This document shows positions 9,090-18,063 of a stretch of 64,000 nt of DNA, one piece after another; position 1 is the stretch's first letter, and each line of letters begins with the position of its first letter. Below the pieces are notes generated by a model. It did not search any database, was not told the origin of the DNA, and worked only from the letters and a program-made list of their open reading frames with translations. Source of the DNA: JAGOTP01 sp964582475 (lineage in GTDB: Bacteria > Patescibacteriota > Patescibacteriia > 2-12-FULL-60-25); NCBI GenBank assembly GCA_964582475.1, contig CAZOQS010000001.1:372001-436000 (forward strand), read 5' to 3'. The translations under genes were made by a program, and so were the position numbers.

Positions 9090-9767
9090 ATGCGCGTTTT
9101 TGCTGTCATTGCTGCCTTCCGTGAAGTTCCGCGGGTACGCGCCTCGGTTGAGGCGTGTTTGCCGTATGTAGAGCGCGTAATCGTTGTCGATGACGGATCA
9201 CATGACGGAACAGCTGAGGAGGCGGAAAAAGGCGGTGCGTTTGTGCTCCAGCATGTGATTAACCGTGGTCAGGGAGCCGCCTTAAAAACGGGGACCTTGG
9301 CCGCGCTTCAGATGGGGGCGGAATACATTGTGCATATCGATGCTGATGGCCAACATGATCCCTCATACATTCCCGCGCTCCTCAAGCCGATTGTGGATGG
9401 AGAAGCGGACTTTGTTTTAGGCTCGCGCTTCATGGGGATCAAAGCGGTTGGGATGCCACTTTCGCGGCGTATCCTGATGGTCGGGATTCGTCTCTTTAAT
9501 GTGTTCGTTCTGGGCATCCCATCCGACGTCTCTGATCCACAGACGGGGCTGCGCGCCTTTCATGCCGATGCGGGTCAAAAGCTCGACTTTCACCAAGATC
9601 GCATGGCGCACTGTTCTGAAATCATCCGTCTCGTGACCCATCGATTCCGTTGGAAGGAAATTCCGGTCAAAGTGACCTACACAAAAGAAACAATGGCCAA
9701 AGGTCAGTTCCGAGGAGGAGCTTTCCGAGTCGTTTGGCATTTATTGATTGGTGCCTTTAGAAAATAA
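9090..9767 (+). CDS. GT2 family glycosyltransferase (polyprenyl-phosphate mannose/glucose synthase type)
   Basis: 225-residue inverting glycosyltransferase of the GT-A fold, likely loading a sugar from a nucleotide donor onto polyprenyl phosphate. Motifs: VIVVDDGSHDGTAEEA, NRGQGAALKTG, and the metal-binding HIDADGQHDP. There are no C-terminal membrane helices. I start at the ATG at 9090, where the protein begins MRVFAVIAAFREV. TACTGT ends seven bases upstream. A DUF2304 gene follows two genes later, a common pairing with this enzyme type. Confidence 0.9.
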   Translation: MRVFAVIAAFREVPRVRASVEACLPYVERVIVVDDGSHDGTAEEAEKGGAFVLQHVINRGQGAALKTGTLAALQMGAEYIVHIDADGQHDPSYIPALLKPIVDGEADFVLGSRFMGIKAVGMPLSRRILMVGIRLFNVFVLGIPSDVSDPQTGLRAFHADAGQKLDFHQDRMAHCSEIIRLVTHRFRWKEIPVKVTYTKETMAKGQFRGGAFRVVWHLLIGAFRK

Positions 9768-9778
9768 CGCTCTTTCCT

Positions 9779-10324
9779 ATGACCATGGAATTACATCATC
9801 GCTCCCTTGAGATAACGCCTTCCGTCGAGAGACCAGAGGCACCTCTTGCTCCTGAAGAGCGTGAGAAGTTATGGAACGCCAGAATCTTTGGGCAGGTGAT
9901 TTTGATTGCGCGCTACGTTAACGCGAACATGCCTAGTGATATGGTGCGTGCGTGGCAAGAAGGAGATGTATCTGTTGAAGAGGCGTTGAAGACAAAAAAG
10001 TTGGAGCTCGAAAGAGACTGGTCGGCCTGCACAGAGGAAAAGGAACGTTTTGCCAAGGTTTTGCGTGAGCTGTTGGAACAGGCGTCGGCCGCGGGGACAG
10101 AGGGAGCCGCAGTTGCTGAAGCGCAGCGCGCGAAAGAGCAGGAAGCGTTGCGTTTCACGCGCGGCCTGCTGAAGCTCACAAAAACGCCACATGCGACTCA
10201 AGAGACTCCAACGGGCTATCAGCTAGATTTATCTGAGGAAGAAACACGTATCGCTATTCAGCTACAGTCGGTACTCGATCGTTCAGATCCAAAGTACGCT
10301 GATCCTGCTTCGATTGTGCACTAA
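9779..10324 (+). CDS. Hypothetical protein, charged and helical
   Basis: 181 residues, family not recognised. It has no signal peptide or membrane segment. Composition is Glu/Lys/Ala rich with a probable coiled coil at about residues 65-125 (SVEEALKTKKLELERDW and following). Starts 11 bases after the GT2 stop and ends 11 bases before the DUF2304 start, so it is very likely part of the same transcript. An alternative in-frame ATG lies two codons downstream. A cytoplasmic accessory protein is possible, but I assign no function. Confidence 0.7.
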   Translation: MTMELHHRSLEITPSVERPEAPLAPEEREKLWNARIFGQVILIARYVNANMPSDMVRAWQEGDVSVEEALKTKKLELERDWSACTEEKERFAKVLRELLEQASAAGTEGAAVAEAQRAKEQEALRFTRGLLKLTKTPHATQETPTGYQLDLSEEETRIAIQLQSVLDRSDPKYADPASIVH

Positions 10325-10335
10325 CTCTCTTCTGT

Positions 10336-10698
10336 ATGTGGATTCAAGTTCTCCTGCTCATAGCACTCGCGGCGACCACCTTTCTGACCTGGTACCGCGC
10401 TTCGAAACAAGCGATCCGACCGTTTGAGGCGGTTGCGTGGACGGTTGTTTGGTTAGGAGCGGCGGTGCTGGTTAGCTTACCAGGCATTGCCAATTTTTTT
10501 GCGGACTTGGTTGGAATTGGCCGTGGGGTAGACTTGGTTATTTATATTTCAGTCTTCGCCCTGTTTTTGCTCGTCTTCCATCTGCACTTGGTCCACGATC
10601 GAATCGAAAAATCGCTGACGGAGCTCGTGCGGCATGATGCCTTGCGAGTGCTTCCAAAGAAAGGGAAAGACGAACAAAAATCAGACTCGCATGGCTAA
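10336..10698 (+). CDS. DUF2304 family membrane protein
   Basis: 120 residues with three hydrophobic segments (about 3-20, 32-52, 68-88) and a basic C-terminal tail (LPKKGKDEQKS). The pattern WYRASKQAIRPFEAVAWTVV and the later LVFHLHLVHDRIEKSL match the DUF2304 family, whose genes usually sit beside polyprenyl-phosphate glycosyltransferases. The same context is seen here. It may anchor or assist the GT2 enzyme. Its last eight bases overlap the next GT4 gene. Confidence 0.8.
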   Translation: MWIQVLLLIALAATTFLTWYRASKQAIRPFEAVAWTVVWLGAAVLVSLPGIANFFADLVGIGRGVDLVIYISVFALFLLVFHLHLVHDRIEKSLTELVRHDALRVLPKKGKDEQKSDSHG

Positions 10699-11839
10699 GT
10701 CATTGAAGGTGCTGCATGTTGCCTGCCTTGCTCCGCCGGAGGTTGGAGGCATTGGGATGTCCGCGTTGCGAGAGGTAGAAGGTCTCCGCTCCCGTGGACA
10801 CGAAGCGCTGCTCGTCGCTCCCGAATTGATCGGTGGAGAGGCGGGGATCGTGCGGCCCGCATTTGTACAGGTACTCAAGCCTGTCTGGCGTGTAGGGAAT
10901 GCGGCAGGGTTGCCCCTCGGGAACATCCTCATGTCCGGTTGGGATGTGATTCATTTGCATTATCCGTTCTACGGGACGGCGGAGTTTTTACTTGCTCTTC
11001 CACGGTCTACGCCGGTTGTGGTGACGTTTCATATGGATGCGGTGATGGGTGGCTGGCGTGAACCGATTGCGCGACTGCACCGCTGGTTTATTCAGCCGTG
11101 GCTGCTGCGACAGGCGAAAAAGATTTTCGTGTCATCGCTAGATTACGTTTCAGACTCTTCCATTCAAGGGCTGATACAACGTCAAGATTCACGTTTGCAG
11201 GAACTCCCCTTCGGTGTAGATCTAAGTATCTTTCAACCAGGTCCAGCCGAACGTGCGCGTTTTGGATTACCAGAACAGGGAACCGTCTTTTTGATGGTGG
11301 GTGGCTTGGATCGTGCTCATCTCTTCAAGGGGGTGCCCGTTGCACTGCGGGCATTGGCCGCTTTGAATGAGCCGACAGCGTGTCTCGCGCTCCGTGGAGA
11401 TGGAGACCTAAAACCAGAATTCGAAGCCTTAGCAAAAGAATTGAATATTTCCTCACAAGTGCGTTTCCTCCCACGCTGTGAGACAAAGGACCTTCCGCGC
11501 TTGTATCGATCCGCCGATGCGTTGCTCTTTCCCTCAACCTCTCGTTCAGAGGCCTTTGGCTTAGTCGCGGTTGAAGCCCAGGCCTGTGGGACGCCCGTGA
11601 TCGCGTCTGATCTGCCGGGTGTGCGTTCGGTGGTGGTGGATGGAAAGACGGGTTGGCTTGTGCCACCAGGGGATGCTGAGGTGCTCGCGCGACGGATGCG
11701 GGATGTTGTGAACGGAGTGCCTTCGCAGTTAGATTTTTCCACACAGGGAGTCGCACGTGTTGCGGAACGGTATGATCAGGAACAGCATTTAGATCAGCTG
11801 ATCGAAACGTATACCCAAGTATGCGCATCGCGGTCTTAA
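10691..11839 (+). CDS. GT4 family glycosyltransferase (copy 1)
   Basis: Retaining GT-B glycosyltransferase, 382 residues. The start at 10691 gives MAKSLKVLHVACLAPPEVGG, with the Gly-rich N-terminal loop GGIGMSALREVEGLRSRG expected of GT4. The C-terminal nucleotide-sugar site contains SRSEAFGLVAVEAQACGTPV (the EX7E motif), followed by ASDLPGVRSVV. It overlaps the DUF2304 gene by eight bases and the next GT4 gene by 19 bases, so translation is probably coupled. Likely adds a sugar to the lipid-linked glycan; the linkage is unknown. Confidence 0.9.
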   Translation: MAKSLKVLHVACLAPPEVGGIGMSALREVEGLRSRGHEALLVAPELIGGEAGIVRPAFVQVLKPVWRVGNAAGLPLGNILMSGWDVIHLHYPFYGTAEFLLALPRSTPVVVTFHMDAVMGGWREPIARLHRWFIQPWLLRQAKKIFVSSLDYVSDSSIQGLIQRQDSRLQELPFGVDLSIFQPGPAERARFGLPEQGTVFLMVGGLDRAHLFKGVPVALRALAALNEPTACLALRGDGDLKPEFEALAKELNISSQVRFLPRCETKDLPRLYRSADALLFPSTSRSEAFGLVAVEAQACGTPVIASDLPGVRSVVVDGKTGWLVPPGDAEVLARRMRDVVNGVPSQLDFSTQGVARVAERYDQEQHLDQLIETYTQVCASRS

Positions 11840-12894
11840 CCAACGCCTACCCCCCTCAGGCACGAGGGGGCGCTGGGCGGATTGCGGCTCTGCAGGTCGA
11901 GCTTCTCCGGCGTCAGGGGCACGAAGTCCGGGTCTGGACGACGTCCTTAGGGTGGACAGTATGTCCCGCCTGGAAGCGTCTGGGCTTTCATCTGCGAGAT
12001 TTGGGCTGGATCCATCCAGTGGCGAAAGAGATTATTGACTGGAAGCCTGAGACGCTGCTCACACACAACCTGACGGGCGCTGGCTTTAGAACGCCATCTG
12101 CTCTTCAACGGCAGGGCATTTGTTGGTTGCATGTGTTGCACGATGTTCAGCTGTTTCACCCCGTCGGTCTTTTACAAAATGAGCAGCCGGTGTCGGTGCT
12201 TCAGCGAGTAGTAACTAGCTTGCGGAAGCCCATCTTTGGACAACCGGATGTCGTTATAAGTCCAACGAACTGGCTGCTTCAGGCGCATGTGCGTCGTGGC
12301 TGGTTCCAGGGGTGTGAGCGCATCGTGGTTCCGAACCCCGCGCCTGCGCTTGATGCGCCTACGACACGAGACTGGGGCACGCCGCTGAGGCTCTTATTTG
12401 TGGGACGAGTAAGTCAGGACAAAGGAAGAGACGTTCTTGTAGGTCTCATGCAGAGCGCTCCGCGTCCGATTGCGTGGCAGGTCGTGGGGGCTGGAGCGTC
12501 CGCTCTTCAGGCGGTTGCGCTTCCCGCTGGATCATCCCTTACCGCTTTCGAAGAAACGACCCCTGAAACGGTCTTGGAGCACATGCGGGCAGCGGATGCA
12601 CTCCTTGTGTTGTCACAGATTGAAGAGAATCAACCAACCGTTTTGTTGGAGGCGTTTGCGAGTGGGCTCCCAGCCGTGGCGCAAGCGAAAGGGGGGATCC
12701 CAGAGACGCTCGGATCCGCGGGGCTTGTGGTTCATTCGAGCGAGACGAGCGACTGGTGGCGGGCGATTGAAACACTCACGGCTGAGCCGCGAGCTTGTTG
12801 GTCAGCGCGGGCGGTTGAAGCGTGGAAGCGTCATGCGCCCGAACGGGTTGTTGAGGTGTTGCTTGGTTTGCTCAAGTCAAATAAGAAAATATAA
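11821..12894 (+). CDS. GT4 family glycosyltransferase (copy 2)
   Basis: 357-residue GT-B enzyme starting MRIAVLTNAYPPQARGGAGR, the standard GT4 opening. It has a donor-side motif LLFVGRVSQDKGRDVL and the EX7E-like stretch EENQPTVLLEAFASGLPAVA followed by GGIPETLG. It begins inside the previous GT4 gene. The 3' end overlaps a convergent membrane-protein gene by 64 bases, which is unusually long. With the GT2, DUF2304 and GT4 neighbours it forms a small glycan-assembly operon. Confidence 0.88.
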   Translation: MRIAVLTNAYPPQARGGAGRIAALQVELLRRQGHEVRVWTTSLGWTVCPAWKRLGFHLRDLGWIHPVAKEIIDWKPETLLTHNLTGAGFRTPSALQRQGICWLHVLHDVQLFHPVGLLQNEQPVSVLQRVVTSLRKPIFGQPDVVISPTNWLLQAHVRRGWFQGCERIVVPNPAPALDAPTTRDWGTPLRLLFVGRVSQDKGRDVLVGLMQSAPRPIAWQVVGAGASALQAVALPAGSSLTAFEETTPETVLEHMRAADALLVLSQIEENQPTVLLEAFASGLPAVAQAKGGIPETLGSAGLVVHSSETSDWWRAIETLTAEPRACWSARAVEAWKRHAPERVVEVLLGLLKSNKKI

Positions 12895-14981
12895 GCCGCG
12901 CCGCGCTCTACATTCCAGGTTCGATCGGAAAACGCCTTCAGGCGCTCGATGAGCTGGGGCGCTCTGAACCAATATTGATTTACTACCACGTACACGAGTG
13001 TGCTTTCGCCTAAGTCACCGGCTTCTTTGGCGATATCGAGATCCGGTTTTTCCATCATCTGTAGAAAGCGTTCGTAGAGCGGGCCACCGGTCGGGATGGG
13101 GTAGAAGAAGATGTCTCCAACGTAGCGTTTGAATCCCAGGGTTGAGATGGCGGCAGCGCTCACGGTTTGGTTGGCGAGTACCGTGTAGGGCTGGCCATTC
13201 GCTTGTTTTTCAATAAACTTTACGGCTTCGATATCGCTCTGGCCCACATTCCAACCGTGTCCGATCGCCGCCGCATCATTGCGGGGAAGCATGTTATAGA
13301 CGTTGGCCGAGAACCAAGCGAGACCGATCAGTAGCGCAGCGGCACGCATGCGTGGATGTGCTCGTTCGGCACGTTCAAACCAATAACTGATCCCAGCCAG
13401 TGCTGCGGGGATCAAGAATAATTGCATCACGACCAAGAGACGAGCAGCGTAGGCTTGGCGTTCGTATGAAATGAGGAACGAGAAATCGCCACTCGCTTCG
13501 AGGAGCCAGCTGCTCAGCCCCGCGGCGAGAGCGAACCCGATGAGCGTCAACCAGATGCTTCGGCGACCTTTATCTTTGACGGTTGCGAGCACAGCCGCGC
13601 CCAACAAAAGAAACGTTAGCAGATAGCCCTGCCAGTTTGCCCAATCTGGCCAGAGGGCTAAGTGGGTTGCCGGTTCGGCGAGTCTTTGGGCGAACCAGCC
13701 TAACGAAGATGGAGCCGCTCGCACCCAGGCCCAGGACAATCCTCCACTTTGGAGGGCGGCTCGTACGGAGAAGGCGAGTGGGACGGCGAGGAGTGAACCC
13801 AGTAGCGAGAGACTGATGAGAATGCGGCGTGCAATCGTGGAGCGAAGGGAATGGATCGTCAGCGCAAAACCTGCGAAGGCGAAGGGAAGTCCGGCGAGTG
13901 GATGTGTTGCGAGCGACCAGATGAGAAAAATCCAGGGCACCGCCAGTGAGACTGCGCGTTGTGAGGGAACCGCCTCACCCCTATCAGAAGTTTCCTCTGT
14001 CGGAACCAGCCAGAGGAGCGCGAGTAGGCCCAATACGTAGGCAACATTCTGAGGTGTTGTGGCAGAGAGGATTCCTAGAGGAAGCGCGAGCAGCAGACCG
14101 AGAACGGCGAGCCCTCGGCGTTTTTTTGATGCGAGGTGTACGCAAGCGAGCGGCAGCAAGAGCGCGAGCGCCCCGACAAGCCACACGTCCCCGACGCTCG
14201 GCGGAATGCGCAAGACACGGGTGAGCCAAGTCACGAGCGTGTACTGACCGATATAAGACGGTGGGGCAGGCGTGAGCGTGCCGCTTTCAAGGATAACCGC
14301 TTCGCTTGCTCGATGGAGAAACCCATCAAAGCCGTATCCGAGAGGGTAAATAAAGGTGGTGAGCGAGGCGAGCGTGAGTAATGTCGCTGCAACGATGCCC
14401 GCCACCATTAGAGTTCGCGACTTCAAGCTTGCTAGAAAACCGCCCGCATAAAGAAGGGCGACGGCAACGAATGTTCCTGCGGGAAATAGTACCCAAGCTC
14501 CGTTGATCGAGCGCGTGGTGGCGGCTTGCTGGGCACTGACGACGATAAAAATACAGCCAGCCACCGCCGCTAACACAGCAAGCGTCGTCCACGCCGCTTC
14601 AGGCGTCGCGATCGCTTTTTGTTGATCATCGCCGTCTATCTCTGGTCGAGTTGGACGAAGGAAAAAGAGTCCTGCAAATACGAGGAGACTGCTTCCTAAG
14701 CAGATGCCATCCGCAAGAGGTCCAAGTAGGCCACCGGCGTAATACCAGATCGTTTGCAAGACAGACTGGCACGCGAGAAGTGTTACTCCGCCCACGACCC
14801 AGCGAAGGGCCTGGGGAAGATTTGAAACAAGCCGTGGTCCAATCGTACCTGCCCCAAGGACAAGCACGAACAAGAACATCGCTGATCGAAGTGCCTCGGA
14901 GGATGCGGGCAAGAGGCTGGCTCCGATGGCGACGATTCCGCCCACGATGAGCGGAAGAATGGAAGTGAAGCGAGAGGACAT
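12831..14981 (-). CDS. Large polytopic membrane protein, GT-C-like
   Basis: 716 residues from the ATG at 14981. The product is almost wholly hydrophobic, with roughly 16-18 membrane segments over residues 1-590, then a soluble C-terminal domain of about 120 residues. I see the sequence PLGYGFDGFLHRASEAV in an early extracytoplasmic loop, reminiscent of GT-C glycosyltransferases and related DUF families, but no family is certain. Its position next to GT2 and GT4 genes favours a role in glycan transfer. An upstream in-frame start at 15056 would run into the promoter region of the divergent phosphatidyltransferase gene and is less likely. Confidence 0.8.
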   Translation of the reverse strand: MSSRFTSILPLIVGGIVAIGASLLPASSEALRSAMFLFVLVLGAGTIGPRLVSNLPQALRWVVGGVTLLACQSVLQTIWYYAGGLLGPLADGICLGSSLLVFAGLFFLRPTRPEIDGDDQQKAIATPEAAWTTLAVLAAVAGCIFIVVSAQQAATTRSINGAWVLFPAGTFVAVALLYAGGFLASLKSRTLMVAGIVAATLLTLASLTTFIYPLGYGFDGFLHRASEAVILESGTLTPAPPSYIGQYTLVTWLTRVLRIPPSVGDVWLVGALALLLPLACVHLASKKRRGLAVLGLLLALPLGILSATTPQNVAYVLGLLALLWLVPTEETSDRGEAVPSQRAVSLAVPWIFLIWSLATHPLAGLPFAFAGFALTIHSLRSTIARRILISLSLLGSLLAVPLAFSVRAALQSGGLSWAWVRAAPSSLGWFAQRLAEPATHLALWPDWANWQGYLLTFLLLGAAVLATVKDKGRRSIWLTLIGFALAAGLSSWLLEASGDFSFLISYERQAYAARLLVVMQLFLIPAALAGISYWFERAERAHPRMRAAALLIGLAWFSANVYNMLPRNDAAAIGHGWNVGQSDIEAVKFIEKQANGQPYTVLANQTVSAAAISTLGFKRYVGDIFFYPIPTGGPLYERFLQMMEKPDLDIAKEAGDLGESTLVYVVVNQYWFRAPQLIERLKAFSDRTWNVERGAAYIFLFDLSKPSNTSTTRSGA

Positions 14982-15017
14982 GAGACTGCAGAAAGTGTAC
15001 CATGGGGAGAGCTTGCT

Positions 15018-15602
15018 ATGCTCATGACAAATGAGAACGTGCGCTTGTATCCGCACGATCGCTTTTTGAAAGCGACGATCCTTCGACTAGTTCCCTCGTG
15101 GGTGACCCCCAACCACCTTACGATGGGTCGGTTTCTATTTGTTCCACTCGTCATTACGGCGATTATGGATCAGGCGTGGGAGTGGGTCCTCCTCTTATTT
15201 CTTGTTGCCGCGTTTACAGATGTACTGGATGGATCTCTGGCCCGAACGCGCAAACAGATTACGATGTGGGGGACGGTTGCCGATCCGATCGCGGATAAAG
15301 CACTTGTTGGATCAGTTGCCCTTATCTTCGTAGCGACACAGATTCACCCCCTCTTTGCGGGGATGCTGGTAGTTCTTGAGCTTGCCATTATGACGGGTGC
15401 GTACGCGCGATTTCGGCGCAAAAAAAAATATACTTCTGCCAATATCTTCGGAAAAGTGAAGATGGGTCTTCAGACCCTCGGGGTCGTCTTGTTGATGGCT
15501 CACCAGTTTATCGCGATTCCGTACGCCGTCCCGGCGGCGATCGTTATTTTTGGCTTTGCGCTTGTCCTGGCGGTGATTTCGTTTGTTACGTATAGTCTCT
15601 GA
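15018..15602 (+). CDS. CDP-alcohol phosphatidyltransferase family protein (PgsA-like)
   Basis: 194-residue integral membrane enzyme of phospholipid head-group synthesis. The family signature is complete: DVLDGSLARTR, then GTVADPIADK, giving the D-x2-DG-x2-AR-x8-9-G-x3-D-x3-D pattern. About five membrane helices. Closest to phosphatidylglycerophosphate synthase in length and order, but the acceptor alcohol cannot be read from the sequence. Starts at 15018 or 15024 are both possible. The following ligase gene begins eight bases after its stop. Confidence 0.88.
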   Translation: MLMTNENVRLYPHDRFLKATILRLVPSWVTPNHLTMGRFLFVPLVITAIMDQAWEWVLLLFLVAAFTDVLDGSLARTRKQITMWGTVADPIADKALVGSVALIFVATQIHPLFAGMLVVLELAIMTGAYARFRRKKKYTSANIFGKVKMGLQTLGVVLLMAHQFIAIPYAVPAAIVIFGFALVLAVISFVTYSL

Positions 15603-15609
15603 CGATCCT

Positions 15610-16959
15610 ATGCCGTCCCTCCGCGAACAGCTCAAGCGCTTTATTCCGGCGAGTGCCCTCGATCGCTACCATTTTGCGCTGGCGAGCCTGGCGTCGTTGG
15701 TCTATCGCCACCCGTCTCGTGAATTGATTGTGATTGGAGTAACCGGCACGAATGGAAAAACGACGACCGCCTACGCGATTGCGAAGGCGCTAGAGGCTAA
15801 TGGTGCAAAAACAGGCTGTACGACGACCGCAATTCTTAAGGTTGCCGATCGTGAGTGGCTAAACGATACCAAGATGACCATGCCGGGCAGGTTTTTCTTG
15901 CAACGCATGCTCCGTCAAATGGTCGACGCGGGTTGTCGCTATGCGGTCATCGAGACGTCTTCGCAGGGCCTCGTACAGCATCGACAGCATGGGGTTTGCT
16001 ACGATCTCGCCGTCTTTACCAACCTTACGCCAGAGCATATTGAAGCGCATGGCGGATTTGAAAACTACAAAAAAGCCAAACGCATATTGTTTGAATACCT
16101 CGCCACATTGCCGCCTAAAACCATCAACGGTCAGCTTGTGCCACGAGTCGCCGTGGTCAATGCGCAAAGCGAACATGGCGAGTACTACGCAACGACTCCG
16201 GGAATCACCCAGGTTCAGTGGTACGGGATCGAGAAAGGGGATGGCTTGAAGGCGACGCATCTAGAATTGTTGCAGAATGGCTCGCATTCAGAAGTGAATG
16301 GCTATCCAATGCAGCTCTCACTCCCGGGTCGGTATAACGTTGAGAATATGCTGGCGGCGCTGGCGGTGTGTCAGGTCTTGGGCGTTTCACTTGAACAGGC
16401 GATTAAGCGTCTAGAAAAAATCCAAGGGCTTCCGGGGCGATTTGAGCGCGTAAACATTGGTCAGCCGTGGACCGTCATTATCGACTACGCGCCTGAGCCA
16501 GAGTCATTGAAGCAGTTCTATACCGCGCTCTCCTCCGTGCCTCACGCACGGCTGATTCATGTCTTGGGATCGTGTGGTGGAGGGCGAGATGTGGCGCGGC
16601 GTCCCATCCTCGGTCGAATGGCGGGCGAGAAGGCAGATATTGTTATCGTGACGAACGAAGACCCGTACGATGATAATCCACAGCAGATTATCGATGAGGT
16701 GGCAGCTGGCGCCTTAGCGGCGGGGAAAGAAGAAGGGGTTTCATTGTATAAGCTCTTAGATCGTCGAGAAGCGATTAACAAAGCGATGTCTCTCGCGCGA
16801 CCGAACGATCTCGTTGTCCTCACGGGGAAAGGTTGTGAGACTTGGATGTGTGTGGCGAATGATCAAAAAATCCCTTGGAGCGAACGGGAAGCGGCTGAAG
16901 AGGCGATTCGAGCAGCTCTTCAAGCAGACGACGATTCACTTATCGTATTAACCGCCTGA
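15610..16959 (+). CDS. murE: UDP-N-acetylmuramyl-tripeptide synthetase-like Mur ligase (MurE type)
   Basis: Cytoplasmic ATP-dependent ligase of peptidoglycan precursor synthesis, 449 residues. It has the P-loop GVTGTNGKTTTAY, the middle-domain stretch FTNLTPEHIEAHGGFENYKK, DYAPEPESLKQF, and the C-terminal block NEDPYDDNPQQI. Classical meso-diaminopimelate MurE enzymes have DNPR at the last site; here it is DNPQ, so the third amino acid is uncertain. It lacks the long N-terminal extension of many MurE proteins but has all three Mur domains. The start at 15610 gives MPSLREQLKRFIPA. Confidence 0.88.
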   Translation: MPSLREQLKRFIPASALDRYHFALASLASLVYRHPSRELIVIGVTGTNGKTTTAYAIAKALEANGAKTGCTTTAILKVADREWLNDTKMTMPGRFFLQRMLRQMVDAGCRYAVIETSSQGLVQHRQHGVCYDLAVFTNLTPEHIEAHGGFENYKKAKRILFEYLATLPPKTINGQLVPRVAVVNAQSEHGEYYATTPGITQVQWYGIEKGDGLKATHLELLQNGSHSEVNGYPMQLSLPGRYNVENMLAALAVCQVLGVSLEQAIKRLEKIQGLPGRFERVNIGQPWTVIIDYAPEPESLKQFYTALSSVPHARLIHVLGSCGGGRDVARRPILGRMAGEKADIVIVTNEDPYDDNPQQIIDEVAAGALAAGKEEGVSLYKLLDRREAINKAMSLARPNDLVVLTGKGCETWMCVANDQKIPWSEREAAEEAIRAALQADDDSLIVLTA

Positions 16960-16962
16960 GCT

Positions 16963-17595
16963 ATGTTTCATTTGTCTGATGTCATGAAGGTACAAGCGGG
17001 CGAGAAAGTGTTGGGCGTGTTCCGTGCGCATACGATCGCCTTGATCGTTCGTTTGCTGGGGTTTGCGGTTCTCATGATTTTGCCGTGTTTCTTTATCTTC
17101 CCGCTTTTTCAGGTCGGAGTGGTCGGGATCCTGATTTTTTGCGCACCCGTCCTGGCCGGCGTCTTGGGTGCCTGGCGCTCTGTTCGTTTATGGGATGCGA
17201 CCGCTCTGATTCTGACGGATCGTCGGTTGGTGCATGTCCAACAGCGTGGCATGTGGGACCGTCATGTGTCTGAAGTAGCTTTCTCGCATGTGGGCGATGT
17301 TCAATGGGAGAAGCGGGGCTTGTGGCATTCGCTCTGGGGAATTGGCGCTTTGCGCATTCGAACGAATGGTGGGGCCGTTCCATCCATTGCCATAGAAGAT
17401 TTGCGTGGTCCTGACCGCATCGCACGTTCGATTCAGGAGCTGCGTGGTCATGGGCATAGTGCGGGCCAAGCTCAGGAACAGTCTTCAGGAGTGAACCCAA
17501 TCGACGCCCAGCGAGAACGCCTTATCCACCAGATCCAGCAGGCAGATGCCGAAGAGCTTAACTGGCTCGAAGAGGCGATGCACCGTCCGATGTGA
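16963..17595 (+). CDS. Membrane protein with bacterial PH-like domain
   Basis: 210 residues. Two membrane helices (about 27-47 and 50-72) are followed by a bacterial PH-type domain with the pattern ALILTDRRLVHVQQRG and RHVSEVAFSHVGDVQWEK. This resembles the YdbT/DUF304 family of small envelope proteins, whose function is unknown. The C-terminal 40 residues are polar and probably helical. The gene follows the Mur ligase by three bases and precedes an FtsB/DivIC-like gene, so it belongs to an envelope and division operon. Confidence 0.8.
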   Translation: MFHLSDVMKVQAGEKVLGVFRAHTIALIVRLLGFAVLMILPCFFIFPLFQVGVVGILIFCAPVLAGVLGAWRSVRLWDATALILTDRRLVHVQQRGMWDRHVSEVAFSHVGDVQWEKRGLWHSLWGIGALRIRTNGGAVPSIAIEDLRGPDRIARSIQELRGHGHSAGQAQEQSSGVNPIDAQRERLIHQIQQADAEELNWLEEAMHRPM

Positions 17596-17615
17596 TAAAC
17601 TGACCCCGTCCGTCT

Positions 17616-18059
17616 ATGCCGTCCCTTGGTTCTCAGTCGCTTCACTCTCGCGGGGGAGGAGGGTATTCCTCTCTGCCGTCTTTTCGCTGGCCCATGCTCT
17701 TCGCATTGTTGGTCGCGATTGTTTTCTTTGTGGGAGCGTCGACGGTGCGGGAGACGTATCGTGGCTGGAAGGTGGACCAAGAAATTGAGGGGCTCAAATC
17801 GCAAGTTTCCCAGCTAGAAGCGCAAAAACACTCGATGTCGGACCTCTTGGGCAAAATGAAAACCGATGCCTATGTTGAACAAGAGGCGCGCCTTCGATTT
17901 AATCTAAAGAAACCGGGCGAGCGCGTGGTCTTATTTGAAGAAGGGGATGCGAATAGCCGCCTTACCTGGTCAGATACGACGACCGAGGCGAGTGAAGCAG
18001 CTCCCCTTGAAAGCCAATCTATCCCTCGCCGTTGGGTGCACTACTTTGTTACTATCTAA
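17616..18059 (+). CDS. Septum formation initiator, FtsB/DivIC-like
   Basis: 147-residue bitopic division protein. A Ser/Gly-rich cytoplasmic tail is followed by one membrane helix (about 28-45) and then a coiled coil (VDQEIEGLKSQVSQLEAQK). The family tail follows: AYVEQEARLRFNLKKPGE, then VVLFEE. This is the normal FtsB/DivIC architecture; the partner would be an FtsL/FtsQ-like protein of the septal complex. The N-terminal tail is longer than usual. The gene follows the PH-domain protein by 20 bases. Confidence 0.88.
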   Translation: MPSLGSQSLHSRGGGGYSSLPSFRWPMLFALLVAIVFFVGASTVRETYRGWKVDQEIEGLKSQVSQLEAQKHSMSDLLGKMKTDAYVEQEARLRFNLKKPGERVVLFEEGDANSRLTWSDTTTEASEAAPLESQSIPRRWVHYFVTI

Positions 18060-18063
18060 CCCT

